Shown: positions 18,855 to 29,453, counted from the first letter of the stretch. The stretch is DNA of 64,000 bases from Marinobacterium_A aestuariivivens (GCF_042661465.1 NZ_JBHSWE010000001.1:3968001-4032000), one strand, 5' to 3'. Translations and numbers: made by a program. The notes: generated by a model from the letters alone, not told the origin.

Positions 18855-20608
18855 ATGGCGACTACAGTCGATCCCATCACGCTGGCGGTGGTCAGAGGGG
18901 CGCTTGAGACGGCGCAGCGCGAAATGACGCTGACCCTCGAGAAGACCGGGCGCTCCAGCGTCTTCAACCTGGCGCATGACTACAGCAATGCGCTGTTCGA
19001 TCACCATCCCGAGATGATCCTGCAGGGACAGGACATTCCGATCCACCTGGGTTCGCTGATCCCGGCGATGAAAGCGGTAGCCGGGTTCTTCGGCGACGAC
19101 ATCCGCGAAGGCGACGTCATCTACCACAACGATCCGGCCTACCAGGGCAGCCATATTCTCGACTGCTGCATGTACAAGCCGGTGTTCTACCGGGGCGAGC
19201 TGGTGTTCTGGACCGTCTGCAAGGGCCACCTGACCGATATCGGCGGCCCGGTACCGGCCGGTTACAACCCGGATGCAAAGGAGATCTTCGCCGAGGGGCT
19301 GCGCATCCCGCCGGTGAAGCTCTGGGATGGCGGCAGGCGGCGCGAGGACGTGGTCAACCTGCTGCTGACCAACATGCGCGCCCGCCGCGATCAGGAGGGC
19401 GATCTCAATGCCCAGTACGGCGCCTGCCGCGTCGGCGAGCGCAACCTGCTGGCGTTGCTCGACAAGTACGGTGTCGAGACGGTCAAGGCCTGCATCGCCG
19501 AACTGAAGAACATGGCCGATCGACAGATGCGTGCGCTGATCCGCTCGGTGCCGGACGGCGACTATTTCGGTTCCGCGGTGCTGGAGGATGCCGGTCACGG
19601 CTTCGGCGAGCTGGAGATCAGCGCCAGGGTCTCGGTGCGCGACGACAACCTGCATATCGAGATCCAGAGCCCGCCGCAGATCCCCTATTTCATCAACTCC
19701 TACGAGGGCAACTCGATGTCCGGGGTCTACCTCGGGCTGATGATGTTCGCCCAGCTGCCGCCGCCCTACAACGAGGGGCTGTACCGCTGCGTCACGGTGG
19801 ACCTGGGCGAGAAGGGCACCCTCTGCAATGCCAAAGAGCCCGCTCCGCACGTCAACTGCACCACCACGCCGATGGAAACCCTGACCGATGCGGTGCGCAT
19901 GGCGCTGGAAAAGGCCGCCCCCGAGCGGGTGACCGCGTCCTGGGGCCATGCCAGCGGCATCAATATCGCCGGCATCGACCCGCGTACCGGCGAGCAGTAC
20001 GTCACCATGGTGCTGGCGTCGATCATCTCCGGCGCCGGCGCCACCCAGGTGATGGACGGCTGGCATGCCTGCGGCCCGCTGTGCTGCTTCGGCGCCCTGA
20101 GTTCCGGCGATATCGAGCTGCTGGAGTATTCCTACCCGATCATCATCCACCGCTACGGCCTGGTGCAGGACAGCGGCGGCGCCGGGCACTACCGCGGCGG
20201 GTCCGGTACCGCCTGGGAGGTGGAACCGATCGGCAACGAGATGACGGTGGTGGCCTTTGGCGAAGGACGCCAGATACCGACCATGGGCGCTGCGGGTGCC
20301 CGCAATGCCCTGCAGGACGAGAAGCTCGGCCGGCTGGTGCTGTCGGGCAAGGGGAGGAGCGGGTCTATCGCACCAATACCATCGTGAGCATCAGTCCCGG
20401 CGAGCGCGTCACCAACATCAACCCGGGCGGCGGCGGCTACGGCGACCCCTTCGGCCGCGATGTCGAGGCGGTGCTGGCCGACTTTCGCAACGGCCTGGTC
20501 TCCCTCGAGGGCGCCGAACGCGAATACGGTGTCGCCATCCGGCCGCAGGACGGCTCCCTCGATGTGGAGCGTACCGCGAATCTCCGTCAACAACCGCTCA
20601 ACGTCTGA
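18855..20608 (+). CDS. hyuB: Hydantoinase B/oxoprolinase family subunit (one frameshift)
   Basis: About 584 residues when rebuilt, the normal length of HyuB proteins. The family signatures FNLAHDYSNALFD, DPAYQGSHILDCCM and NPGGGGYGDPF are present. With HyuA it would form an ATP-dependent amidohydrolase or carboxylase acting on hydantoins, 5-oxoproline or related ring amides. The subunits are shorter than those of acetone carboxylase (>700 residues). The frame breaks at the G run 20351-20354; one added G restores GKGEERVYRTNT. HyuA follows after 11 bp. The true substrate is unknown. Confidence 0.8.
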
Positions 20609-20619
20609 GGAGCAAGCAT

Positions 20620-22698
20620 ATGCGTAGCAAATATCGTCTGGGTGTGGATGCCGGCGGCACCTTCACCGACTTCGTGCTGGCCGACGAGAGCGGCGCGGTT
20701 CGGGTGTTCAAGACCCCTCGACGCCGCAGGACGGCACTCTCGCCATCCGTGCGGGACTGGCGCAGATCAGCGAGACGCTGGGCGAGTCGGTGGAATCGAT
20801 CGTGCAGCAGTGCGATCTGTGCATCAACGGCACCACCGTGGCGCTCAATGCGCTGATCGAAAAGAAGGGTGCAAGGGTGGGACTGCTCTGTACCGCCGGT
20901 CACGAGGACAGTATCGAGATCCGGCTCGGCCACAAGGAGGAGGGCTACCGTTACGAGGCCGATTTCCCGCCGGCGCACATGATCGTGCCGCGACACCTGC
21001 GCCGGCCGATTCCCGGCCGCATCCTGGCCGACGGCTCCGAGCATACGCCGCTCGACGAGGAGGCGGTACGCGAGGCGGTGCGCTATTTCCGTGACCAGAA
21101 CGTCGACAGTGTGGCGATCTCCTTCGTCTGGTCGGTGCGCGATCCGCGGCACGAGCAGCGTGCCCGCGAAATCGTGCAGGAGATGATGCCGGGGGTGTTT
21201 GTCTGCGCCGGCACCGAGGTCGATCCGCAGGTACGCGAATACACCCGCACCTCGACCACCGTGGTCAATGCCTATCTGAGCCCGGTGATGCGGCGCTACG
21301 TCGAGCGCATCGACGACTATTTCCGCTCCCTCGGCGTGCGTCATCCGGTACGCTACTTCCAGTCCAACGGCGGCCTCGCGGTCGGCGAGGCGATGCAGGG
21401 CAGGGCGGTCAACGCCATCAACTCGGGGCCGGCCTCGGCGCCCAGGCGGGGCTCCATGTCGCCAGGCCCTTCGGCATCGACAACGTCATTACCGTTGACA
21501 TGGGGGGCACCTCCTTCGATATCACCCTGACCAAAGACGGCCAGACCAACCTCAACAAGAACATCGACTTCCTGCGCTACCGCATCGGGGTGCCGATGAT
21601 CCAGGTCGAGACCCTCGGCGCCGGCGGCGGCTCGATCTGCCAGGTCGACGAGTACGGCATGCTGCAGGTCGGGCCCGAGAGCGCCGGCGCGACGCCGGGC
21701 CCGGTCTGTTACGGCAAGGGCGGTACCCGGCCGACGGTGACCGACGCCAACCTGGTGCTGGGTTACCTGAATCCCAACGCGGTGCTCGGCAATTGCATCC
21801 GCCTCGACTCGCAGGCCGCCTGTGAGGCGGTGCGCAGCCAGGTCGCCGAGCCCTGGGTATTTCGGTGGAGCGGGCGGCTTACGGCATCAGCACCATCGTC
21901 AACCTCAACATGGTCAGCGGTATTCGCCGCGTTTCGATCGAGCGCGGCTACGACCCGCGGGACTTCGCGCTGGTCTGCGCCGGCGGTGCCGCCGGCATGC
22001 ACATCACGGCGCTGGCCGAGGAGATCGGCAGCACCACGGTGCTGGTGCCCAAGGTGGCCTCGGTGTTCTGCGCCTTCGGCCAGATCATCTCCGATGTCCG
22101 CTACAATTATCTGGCGACCGAACCGATGCGGCTCGACGAGAGGGTGGATCTGGCGACCCTCAATACCCGCTTCGAAAGTCTGGAAAGCCAGGGTGTCGAG
22201 CACCTCGAAGCTGACGGCTTCGCGCGGGACGACATCTCGATCTCGCGCAGTACCGAGATGCGCTATGTCGGCCAGATTCACGAGTGCAGCGTCGAGCTCG
22301 AGACCGGCACCCTGACGCCGGAGAAGATCGAGGCGCTGCTGGCCGCCTTCCACCGCCGCCACGAGGAACTCTACACCTACGCGGAGCCCCACAATCCGGT
22401 GGAGCTGGTCAACATCGAGTCGACCCTGACCGGCCATGTCAGCAAACCGCCGGTGCGGCAGTTGACAGCCAGGGGCTGCACGATCAAGGATGCTCTGACG
22501 GAGCACCGTCCGATGCTGTTCGACGGCGAGGGGCTCTGGGTCGAGACGCCGGTCTATTCCGGCGAGCGTCTCGACCCCGGTATCGCCATCGAGGGACCGG
22601 CGGTGGTCGAGGAGCCGACCACCAATATCGTCGTGCGCCCGGGCTGGACCCTGGTGCTAGAACCGAACAACTGCTACCGCATCACGCGCCAGGGATAG
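20620..22698 (+). CDS. hyuA: Hydantoinase A/oxoprolinase family subunit (three frameshifts)
   Basis: About 693 residues when rebuilt. The N-terminal ATP-binding motif GVDAGGTFTDFVLAD and the central VDMGGTSFDI belong to the ASKHA-type HyuA fold. The start at 20620 has a GAGGAG site. One-base deletions occur at 20714-20717 (C run), ~21441 and ~21851; adding a C at each restores a continuous protein. Three breaks in one gene could mean true decay, but each is a simple homopolymer-type loss like those elsewhere in the window. Confidence 0.8.
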
Positions 22699-22728
22699 CC
22701 GGGTGCCCGCCAGGGGCATTCAGCGGGG

Positions 22729-22815
22729 CAGGGCATGGACTAAGCCGCGCACAGGGACGTGCGCAACAGGCCGTCGTGACAGGGACGTAACGTCGGCCTG
22801 CGTGGCCATGCCCTG
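22729..22815. repeat. Dispersed structured repeat, copy 2
   Basis: Terminal arms CAGGGCATGG (22729-22738) and CCATGCCCTG (22806-22815). The internal block is near identical to 12804-12861. Position 2 of the arm differs from copy 1 (A for C), and the partner base differs to match (T for G), so the stem is preserved. It lies between hyuA and the AraC gene. Confidence 0.65.
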
Positions 22816-22883
22816 TCACGCAGCTACGAAGTAACGGGCCGACAACGACACCGGGCACGATAATTACTATAAGAGACGCTCCG

Positions 22884-23842
22884 ATGAACAAGAGTTACAG
22901 CACCAACCTGATTCCGCAGGCCGAGCGGTCCGCCTACTGGCAGGAGGTGATCGACAGCACCTACTTCCCGCTCGACCTCGATTTTCGCAACCCCGAGAGC
23001 TTCGCCGGTTCGCTGTCCTGCTGGGGGCTGGATCAGCTGAGCATCTCCTGCCTGGCGACTTCGCCGACCCGCTACCGCCGCAAGGCTGGGGACATCCGCA
23101 GTGACGACGACAGCCCTTTCCTGATCACCATCCCGCAGCTGCAGCCGGTCGACTTCAGCCAGGACCGGCACAAGGTGGTCTGCAATCCCGGCTCCTTCAT
23201 TCTCGAGCGCAGCGATCTGCCCTACGAGTTCAGCTATGCCCGGGACAACCGGCTCTGGGTGCTGCGCGTGCCGGACTCGCAGCTGCGTACCCGCGTGCGC
23301 TCGCCCGAACGTTTCCTGTACATGGAATTCAGTCTGGCCCAGGGCGCCGGCGCGCTGTTCTCCGACTTTCTCGCCAGCCTGATCCGCCAGGCGCCCTATC
23401 TCGGCGCCCAGGGCACGGGTCTTGCGAGCCAGCAACTGCTGGAGCTGCTGGCGCTGACGCTGGAGAACGACGAGCGGGTGCTGGCCAGCAGCGAGGCCTG
23501 CGTGCGCAACGCCCATCTGCTGCGCATCGAGCATTTTGTGCGCGAACATATCCAGGAGCCGGAACTGTCACCGGAGATGATCGCCGCAGCCTGCGAGATA
23601 TCGACCCGCTACATGCACAAGCTCTTCCAGGGCTCGGGCCAGACCGTCAGCCAGTGGATCCGCGAGGTGCGGCTGCAGGCGGCGATGAACGATATCCGCA
23701 CCTCAAGCGCCAGCGTGACCCGGCCGAGATCGCCTACCGCTGGGGCTTCGCCGACCAGGCCCAGTTCTGCCGCGCCTTCAAGGCCCGCTTCGGCTGCACC
23801 GCCCGCGAGGCCCGCGCTGCCGCCCGCCGCGCGCCGGACTGA
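22884..23842 (+). CDS. AraC-family regulator (one frameshift)
   Basis: About 319 residues when rebuilt. An AraC-binding-like N-terminal domain (~20-200) is followed by the AraC HTH pair: MIAAACEISTRYMHKLF, then PAEIAYRWGFADQAQFCRAF. The frame breaks near 23699; one added C joins NDIR to HLKRQRDPAEIAYRW. It follows hyuA by 185 bp on the same strand and probably regulates the hyu genes. The ligand is unknown. Confidence 0.8.
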
Positions 23843-23846
23843 AGCT

Positions 23847-24090
23847 CACCCTTTCCCGAACGCGCCTTCGACATCCTGCGTGCCCGCCGGTGCCAATCGA
23901 TCTGTACTGCGATCGATATTGCGGGTTCCGCGATGCCCTTACAACGCGGAACCCGTTCGAGGTCATCGGGTTGCATCGCTGCACCCACCCTCCCGAACGC
24001 GACTTCGACACCCGGCGTGCCGCCCGATGCCCGAATATCGAAGAATACGTTCGGTTTGAAATGATGCATCGCTCCACCCACCCTCTCATA
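23847..24090. repeat. Compound repeat block with ATCGATC-N8-GATCGAT, copy 2
   Basis: The core palindrome is at 23896-23917. A ~37 bp segment starting CACCCTTTCCCGAACGCG at 23847 is repeated at 23986-24021 with few changes, and the end motif GCATCGCTSCACCCACCCTC occurs twice (~23973 and ~24067). The block thus looks like nested or duplicated copies of the family. It directly borders the IS110 region. Confidence 0.6.
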
Positions 24091-24091
24091 G

Positions 24092-24480
24092 CTTAGTCAA
24101 CTCCTGTTTCTCACTGTTTTACGGTGTCTCTTGGCAACACGGATTTGTGACCTGCGGTTAGACTGCTGCAGATTGAGGTCCGTGTTGTTTGCCAGGGTGC
24201 CAAGAGCGGTCTTTCTGTCCCGGATTGACCTTCATGGGGTACGCCTAACCTCTCAGTATCGGATGTCCGCTTGGTGGCATCGACTCAGTTACCTTGGGCA
24301 TGTCGGTCCATGAAGTATCCCGGGGCGTGCCTCGTGACTCCGGAAGGGCCTGCAAGGGCCTCAGGATGGGTCGAAGGTCACGCCCAAGGACACAAAGGGT
24401 TGCTCGTATCGTCTGGTGTTAACGCATGGTCGATTGCTTCCGTTCGGTTGTAGCGTTTGGCGCCATTGTCGACTCAGTCG
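24092..24480. other. 389 bp non-coding flank of the IS110 transposase
   Basis: No gene is visible here. The stretch lies immediately 3' of the transposase and differs in composition from the neighbouring repeats. IS110-family elements encode a guide (bridge) RNA in a non-coding end; members with a long 3' flank belong to the IS1111 group. The position fits such an RNA, but no boundary or structure could be proved by eye. Confidence 0.35.
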
Positions 24481-25755
24481 TCAGGCCGCCTTGAGTGCGG
24501 GTAGCGCCGCGACATTGAACAAGCGGTTCGGATCAAAGATCGCTCCGCGCCCGACGTGCCAGAGTGCCCGCACCAGCTTGCGCATGATGGCGGTGATCGC
24601 CTTGCTCTTGCTGCCACCATCCCGTTGCGCCTTTGCCTCGGCCCAATGCTTCACCACCCGGTTGTGTTTGAGCCACCTGAGCGCCGCCCAGTACAGGTAG
24701 CGGCGGGCAATACTGGGGCCGCGCTTGGTGATCTTCAGCTGACCCTTGTGTTTGCCGCTGCTGCGCTCTTTCAGGTTGAGGCCCAGTGCCTTCAGGTAAT
24801 GGGCCGCACTGGGATAGTCCTGTGGCGAGCCTAGCTCAGCCAGCAGCATCAGGGCTGTGACACGGCCCACGACGGTGTGCAGGCGTGACAGCATCTCATC
24901 ATCGGCCAGGCGGGCCTCCAGACGCCGCTCCAGCTCCCTAATCGCCAAACGCTGGGCCAGCAGGTCCTCGGCCAGTGTCTGCAGCAGGTACCGCTCGGCG
25001 TCCTCGCACGCCCTCCCAATGGTGGTCTCGGCACTGGCCAGCAGCTGTGCGCTGGTCTCGGGCTTCAACCCGGAGCGCCCGGTTCGGCACATCAGCTGCA
25101 GCGCCTCCTCCGGAGCTGCCCGCACGGCGGCAGGAGAGCCGTAGTGTGCCAAGGTTTGCAGCAGCGTGACGGAGTCCAGTGACAGGATGTGGGGCGCCTC
25201 CGGCCAGTGCCGGGCCAGTAGCGCCTCCAGCCGATTCAGGCTGCGCTGGCTGCGTTCCTGGTACATCTCCAACAACTTCAGCTCGGCTTTCAACTCGCGT
25301 TGCTGTGCCGTCGGCTCGATCCAGCGCTCGGTGTTATTTTCCAGGTGCAGCCGGCCGATGACGTAGCAGGCCTTGGCATCGTGCATGCTAGGCACGCCAT
25401 CGTAGAGTTCCGCCGCCTTATTAGTGCGATTGGGGGCCGCTCGGTAGACCGGGATCCGGGCCTGATGCAGCAGATCGAATAGCGGGTCGCCATAGGTGCC
25501 GGTCGGCTCCATGACGACCACGAAGTTCATGCCTGCCAGCTGCGCCTGCAGCGTCTCCACCAGGGCCCGTGTCTGGAGCGGGTGCTTCCAGCGCAGGATG
25601 ACGTGCATCTGACGATCAGGCGTCATCAGGGTGGCGTAGAAGTCAATCTTGGCAACATCGACAGCCACCACGACCGGCTGGTTCTTCAGCTTCTCACGGA
25701 CATTGGCCCAGTCAACATCTTGCAAAGCTGTGCTGCGAAATTTACGCTTGCTCAT
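24481..25755 (-). CDS. IS110-family transposase/recombinase
   Basis: A 424-residue protein, within the family's normal length. The N-terminal RuvC-like DEDD domain shows VAVDVAKIDFYATL (first Asp), VVMEPTGTYGDPL (Glu) and DAKACYVIGR (late Asp). The C-terminal Transposase_20 region is present (LLAELGSPQDYPSAAHYLKALGL, KRGPSIARRYLYWA). The gene is intact and splits the hyu/AraC genes from the NCS1 permease. Codon use is not obviously different from its neighbours. The element's ends lack evident terminal inverted repeats, as is usual for IS110. Confidence 0.9.
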   Translation of the reverse strand: MSKRKFRSTALQDVDWANVREKLKNQPVVVAVDVAKIDFYATLMTPDRQMHVILRWKHPLQTRALVETLQAQLAGMNFVVVMEPTGTYGDPLFDLLHQARIPVYRAAPNRTNKAAELYDGVPSMHDAKACYVIGRLHLENNTERWIEPTAQQRELKAELKLLEMYQERSQRSLNRLEALLARHWPEAPHILSLDSVTLLQTLAHYGSPAAVRAAPEEALQLMCRTGRSGLKPETSAQLLASAETTIGRACEDAERYLLQTLAEDLLAQRLAIRELERRLEARLADDEMLSRLHTVVGRVTALMLLAELGSPQDYPSAAHYLKALGLNLKERSSGKHKGQLKITKRGPSIARRYLYWAALRWLKHNRVVKHWAEAKAQRDGGSKSKAITAIMRKLVRALWHVGRGAIFDPNRLFNVAALPALKAA

Positions 25756-25757
25756 CT

Positions 25758-25830
25758 GGGGGACACCTTCTGCTTCCTTACTTCGCTTGGAACGGGTCGT
25801 TATTTCGATGACGACCCTCGAGGGTCCCCC
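25758..25830 (-). other. Structured leader of the IS110 gene
   Basis: Two nested inverted repeats, GGGGGAC (25758) with GTCCCCC (25830) and GGGTCGT with ACGACCC (25794-25817), lie just upstream of the transposase start. They could form part of an element-encoded RNA or limit translation of the transposase. Confidence 0.4.
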
Positions 25831-25985
25831 TTCCTACCAGAATTTCTCCCCAGTTATAACTGACTCCGCGCCTCACGCCTCACCATACCCTGGAATGCAA
25901 TAATCCGTGCCCTTGGCGTCAATTAAACAGTTGCGCTCTGCGGTACTTTTTGAAGCGTCCATTCACAACAACAAGAGAGACACTT

Positions 25986-27344
25986 ATGGCCGGGAATATC
26001 GAGCAACAGGGCAGCAATGCCGATTATTCGAGCGTCGCCGTACCCCACGGCGAGCGGATGAAAAAGGGGTCACTGACAATGGCCTGGTGGGCGATCTGCA
26101 GCGCCATGTTCTGGCTGGTGGTATCGGCGACGCTGGCAATGAACTTCGGCACACTGAACGCCGTTATCGGGCTGATACTGTCGGTGGTCTGCTATGGCGT
26201 GGTCAACGGCATCATCGCCCGGTACGCGATCCGCACCGGACTCTCGGTGGCGCTGTTTTCACGGGTGCTGTTCGGGCACTTTGGTGCGGCACTGGCGACG
26301 CTGATCTTTTTCGCCACGGCGATCTACTACAGCGTGTTCGAGGGCTCGGTGATCGCGGTGGCGATTCAGCACTATTTCCCTTCGCTGACGCTCAACGAAG
26401 CTTATCTGCTGGTGGTGCTCTACAGCGTGCCGCTGGTGTTCGGCAGCGTGCAGAACTGGCTCGACAAATTCAACGGCGTGCTGCTGCCTTTCTATATTCT
26501 CGGGCTGATCGGCGCGGTGATCGCCGCCATCTGGCACTACGGTTATTCCGATGCCTGGCTGAATCTGGGACCGGAAACCGGGCCCGTCGAAAACGGCTGG
26601 TGGAACTGCTTCACCTATTTCATGGGCGTCTGGATCCTGATGATGTACACCTGGGACTATGCCCGTTTCGGCCACAAGGACGATGCCGACTACCATGCCC
26701 GAATCAATTTCGGCATGCCGTTCTACCTCTTCACCTTCCTGGTCAACGGCCTGGTGGGGATCTTCCTCGCCGCCACCATCCCGACCGAGGGCGGTCTGTC
26801 CGAGGTGTCGGTGGTACTGGCGATCATCCAGCTGATGGGGATCTGGGGCCTGCTGTTCGTCTGGGTCAGTCAGACGCGCATCAACACCGCCAATTTCCAC
26901 CTCGCCGCGGTCAACATGCAGGCGTTCTTCGAGCGTTTCGGGCTGGCGAGGGTGCCGCGCTTTGGCTGGGCGATACTGGTCGGCGCGCTGGTCTACCTGC
27001 TGATGCGGCTCGATGTGTTCAGCTTTATCCTGCAGGCGCTGGCCTATCAGGGCATCTTCGTCGTCGCCTGGGTCGCGATTGCCCTGGCCCATATCTTCTC
27101 GCCGCGCTACGACCAGCTGTTCGAAGGCCGCGTCGAGTACCGTCACGACCGGGTGCGCGCCTACAACCCCTGTGGCCTGATCGCCTGGTTCGCCGGCGCC
27201 GGCCTCGGCATCGGGCTGCTCAATTACGGCGGCGACGAGCTGGCGCTGTTCTCGGCGCCGCTGACCTTCCTGGTGGCTTTCCTCAGCTACCTGATGCTGC
27301 TGAACAGCGCCCGGCACCACTGGTTCGTCAAGGCCGAGGCCTGA
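25986..27344 (+). CDS. NCS1-family permease
   Basis: A 452-residue membrane protein with about 12 hydrophobic helices. It is of the nucleobase:cation symporter-1 family, with the early GSLTMAWWAICSAMFWLV and FSRVLFGHFGA regions. Start ATG 25986 follows AAGAGAG. NCS1 carriers import hydantoins, allantoin, cytosine or uracil. With hyuA/hyuB and their regulator just beyond the IS110 element, hydantoin-like or cyclic-amide import is a plausible role. The substrate is inference. Confidence 0.75.
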   Translation: MAGNIEQQGSNADYSSVAVPHGERMKKGSLTMAWWAICSAMFWLVVSATLAMNFGTLNAVIGLILSVVCYGVVNGIIARYAIRTGLSVALFSRVLFGHFGAALATLIFFATAIYYSVFEGSVIAVAIQHYFPSLTLNEAYLLVVLYSVPLVFGSVQNWLDKFNGVLLPFYILGLIGAVIAAIWHYGYSDAWLNLGPETGPVENGWWNCFTYFMGVWILMMYTWDYARFGHKDDADYHARINFGMPFYLFTFLVNGLVGIFLAATIPTEGGLSEVSVVLAIIQLMGIWGLLFVWVSQTRINTANFHLAAVNMQAFFERFGLARVPRFGWAILVGALVYLLMRLDVFSFILQALAYQGIFVVAWVAIALAHIFSPRYDQLFEGRVEYRHDRVRAYNPCGLIAWFAGAGLGIGLLNYGGDELALFSAPLTFLVAFLSYLMLLNSARHHWFVKAEA

Positions 27345-27848
27345 GCCATCGCGGCGGGGCAGGCACAGGGTCCGGGCCCCGCTGTTTTTGGTTCATCGCG
27401 CTTTACGTGGAGATCCATGTAGGGTGCTGGTAAGCGAAGCGCACCGCACCGAATTACCAAGGGCGCAAATGGGGCCATATTTGTGTTCAATTGGTGCCCT
27501 TTTTCGCCTAACGGCGACTTACTTTTCTTTTGCGTGAAAAGAAAAGTAAGCAAAAAAAGCACGCCCATGAGAAGCTGGCCTGCGGCTGCACTGCGCTCTG
27601 GAAGCCTTTTCCGGGCGCAGCTACAGCACGTCCTTGTGCTGAATCTGCGGCTCGGCATCCATGCCTCGCCCCTGACGGGCCTTATCGGAAAAGACTCCCA
27701 GTGCTCGTCGGCTTCGAATGGGATCCGGGGTGCCTTCGTCAGCTATCTGGGAGTGCTTCGGGACCGCGCTTGCTGCTTTGGAGTGCTTTTACGAAACAGC
27801 GAGAGCTATCGGTTACCGTTTCCCGCTAATCCGCGAAGAACATGTTTT
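27345..27848. other. Intergenic region with repeat pieces and a 14 bp-arm hairpin
   Basis: No gene is supported in these 504 bp. A GTAGGGTGC half repeat lies at 27419-27451. At 27518-27550 a perfect palindrome has arms CTTACTTTTCTTTT and AAAAGAAAAGTAAG with a five-base loop. Overlapping open frames here look like antisense shadows of the antiporter gene. Confidence 0.6.
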
Positions 27849-28880
27849 TTAACTCAAAAAAAGTACCGCGACGCCGACACCGTAACTTGCCAGCACCAGG
27901 GCGCCCTCGAAGCCGATGTTGCCGGGTCCGTGGCGCTCGCGGCGCAGCAGCCCCAGCAGCAGGATGCCGGTGAGCAGGATATTGAGGGCCAGCCAGAACG
28001 ACAGGGTGTCCGACACTGCCCGGTAGATCGAGCCCGGGCGATAGGCCAGATCCGAAAGCACCAGAAAGAGCACGTCGAAGGTGTTGCCGCCGATGATGTC
28101 GCCAACGGCCAGGGTAAGGGCTCCGCGCTTGACCGCGGCGATCGCGATCACCAGTTCCGGTACCGAGGTCACGACCGAGGTGAAGAGGGTGCCGATCAGG
28201 GTTTCGGACAGCCCCGACAGGCGGGCGATGGCGATGCCGGTTTCGGCGATCAGCCAGCCGCTGAGTGCGACGGCGACGGCCAGCAGCAAAAACGACAGCC
28301 AGAGCCCGGCGCCTGCGGAGCGCTCGCCCGCTTGCGGAGGTGCCGGCTCGGGGGCCTGGGTGGCGCTGGTCTTGCGCGGATACCACATGGGTGTCTGGTG
28401 CGCATGACTGAGCAGACGGATGCCGAACAGGTAGGCGGCGAGGATCGCAAAGGAGATCAGATCGACCGACCAGAGCGTGACTCCGGGGCCTGCGATGCCC
28501 AACAGCGGCAGTGCCAGCAGCACGACCAGCAGAACGCCCTGCATCAGGTTTTCCTCGGAGGCGGCGGCGTGCTCCAGGTTGGCCTGGCGATAGAGCATGT
28601 CGGCGATGACCAGAAAAGTGGTCTGGGCCGCGATGCCGCCGATGGCATTGCCGAAGGCGAGTTCCGCCGCGCCCTCCCAGGCCGCGGTGATCGAGGTGAT
28701 GGTGCCGGCCAGCGAGGTCAGGGCACCGAGAAAGACGGCGCCCAGAATCGCCTGACCGAGCCCCGTCTCATGGGCCAGCCGTTCGGCGCGTTCCGTCAGC
28801 AGCACGCCGCAGACGCCGACGACAGCAGCGGCGGCGAGAAAGACGGCGATGTTGAGGCCGAGGCCGGTGTGCAGAAACAT
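27849..28880 (-). CDS. Ca2+:cation antiporter (CaCA) family protein
   Basis: A 343-residue membrane protein. It has the two inverted alpha repeats of the sodium/calcium exchanger family: FGNAIGGIAAQTTF in the first half and GDIIGGNTFDVLF in the second, joined by a hydrophilic loop (~165-195). It would exchange a divalent cation for Na+ or H+ across the inner membrane. It appears monocistronic. Confidence 0.8.
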   Translation of the reverse strand: MFLHTGLGLNIAVFLAAAAVVGVCGVLLTERAERLAHETGLGQAILGAVFLGALTSLAGTITSITAAWEGAAELAFGNAIGGIAAQTTFLVIADMLYRQANLEHAAASEENLMQGVLLVVLLALPLLGIAGPGVTLWSVDLISFAILAAYLFGIRLLSHAHQTPMWYPRKTSATQAPEPAPPQAGERSAGAGLWLSFLLLAVAVALSGWLIAETGIAIARLSGLSETLIGTLFTSVVTSVPELVIAIAAVKRGALTLAVGDIIGGNTFDVLFLVLSDLAYRPGSIYRAVSDTLSFWLALNILLTGILLLGLLRRERHGPGNIGFEGALVLASYGVGVAVLFLS

Positions 28881-28925
28881 GGAGCTCCGGGGCGGCGGTT
28901 GCGGATGCCTGCACTATAGAACAGT

Positions 28926-28946
28926 TGCCCCCGGGCGCCGGGGGCA
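28926..28946 (-). terminator. Hairpin after the phaZ operon
   Basis: Perfect arms TGCCCCCGG and CCGGGGGCA around a three-base loop, just beyond the stop of the gene at 28952. The T tract is weak, so termination efficiency is uncertain. Confidence 0.5.
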
Positions 28947-28951
28947 GGCTG

Positions 28952-29449
28952 TCAGCCTTTGCCTGCCGACTGCAGCGTTTTCTGCCACCAGGCCCGATAG
29001 GCGGCCTGGATGGCGTTGAGGTTCGACAGCTGGTTGCTGAAATCGGACTGGTACTGCCGGGTGATGGCGAGCCAGGCCTCGAGCCAGGCCGCCAGTTGCC
29101 GCTGCGGGTCGCCGTCCTGCTGCGCCACCTCGCCAAGCCGGGAGCCGGCCTCGACACTGGTTTTCAGAAAGGTACTGTAGCCGTCGAGCATCCGGTTCCA
29201 GGCCGCGAGCTGGATATCGGTCAGTTCCGCTGCGGCCTGGGACAGCCGGGTCGGATCGGGCCAGGCGCTGGTCGGCCAGCCGCTCTCCCGGAGCGACTCG
29301 ATCAGTTGCTGGCTCAGCTGGGCGCTGTCCTTCAGCGGCGTGATCGCCTGCAGTACGACCCGTTCGTTCTGCAGGCTTTCTCCGGTGTAGTCGCTCCAGT
29401 GCTGTAGCGCTTCGGCCAGTTTCGGTTCGACAAAGGTATCGTTCGACAT
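28952..29449 (-). CDS. Small helical protein, possible phasin-like
   Basis: A 165-residue, cysteine-free protein rich in Ala, Gln, Leu and Ser, predicted almost wholly alpha-helical, with no signal peptide or membrane helix. The start at 29449 lies four bases after the PHB depolymerase stop, so the two are co-transcribed and probably co-translated. This pairing suggests a polyhydroxyalkanoate granule or substrate-associated protein. I do not recognise a defined family motif, and the phasin idea is inference. Confidence 0.5.
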   Translation of the reverse strand: MSNDTFVEPKLAEALQHWSDYTGESLQNERVVLQAITPLKDSAQLSQQLIESLRESGWPTSAWPDPTRLSQAAAELTDIQLAAWNRMLDGYSTFLKTSVEAGSRLGEVAQQDGDPQRQLAAWLEAWLAITRQYQSDFSNQLSNLNAIQAAYRAWWQKTLQSAGKG

Positions 29450-29453
29450 GGGG

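Noticed and set aside
20620..22698. hyuA as a true pseudogene because of three frameshifts
   Set aside because: All three are simple one-base losses of the same kind seen in core genes such as liuD and acoR, so sequencing error is the better explanation.
18855..22698. hyuBA as acetone carboxylase subunits near an AcoR-type regulator
   Set aside because: The subunits (584 and 693 residues) are shorter than acetone carboxylase alpha and beta, and no gamma subunit gene is present.
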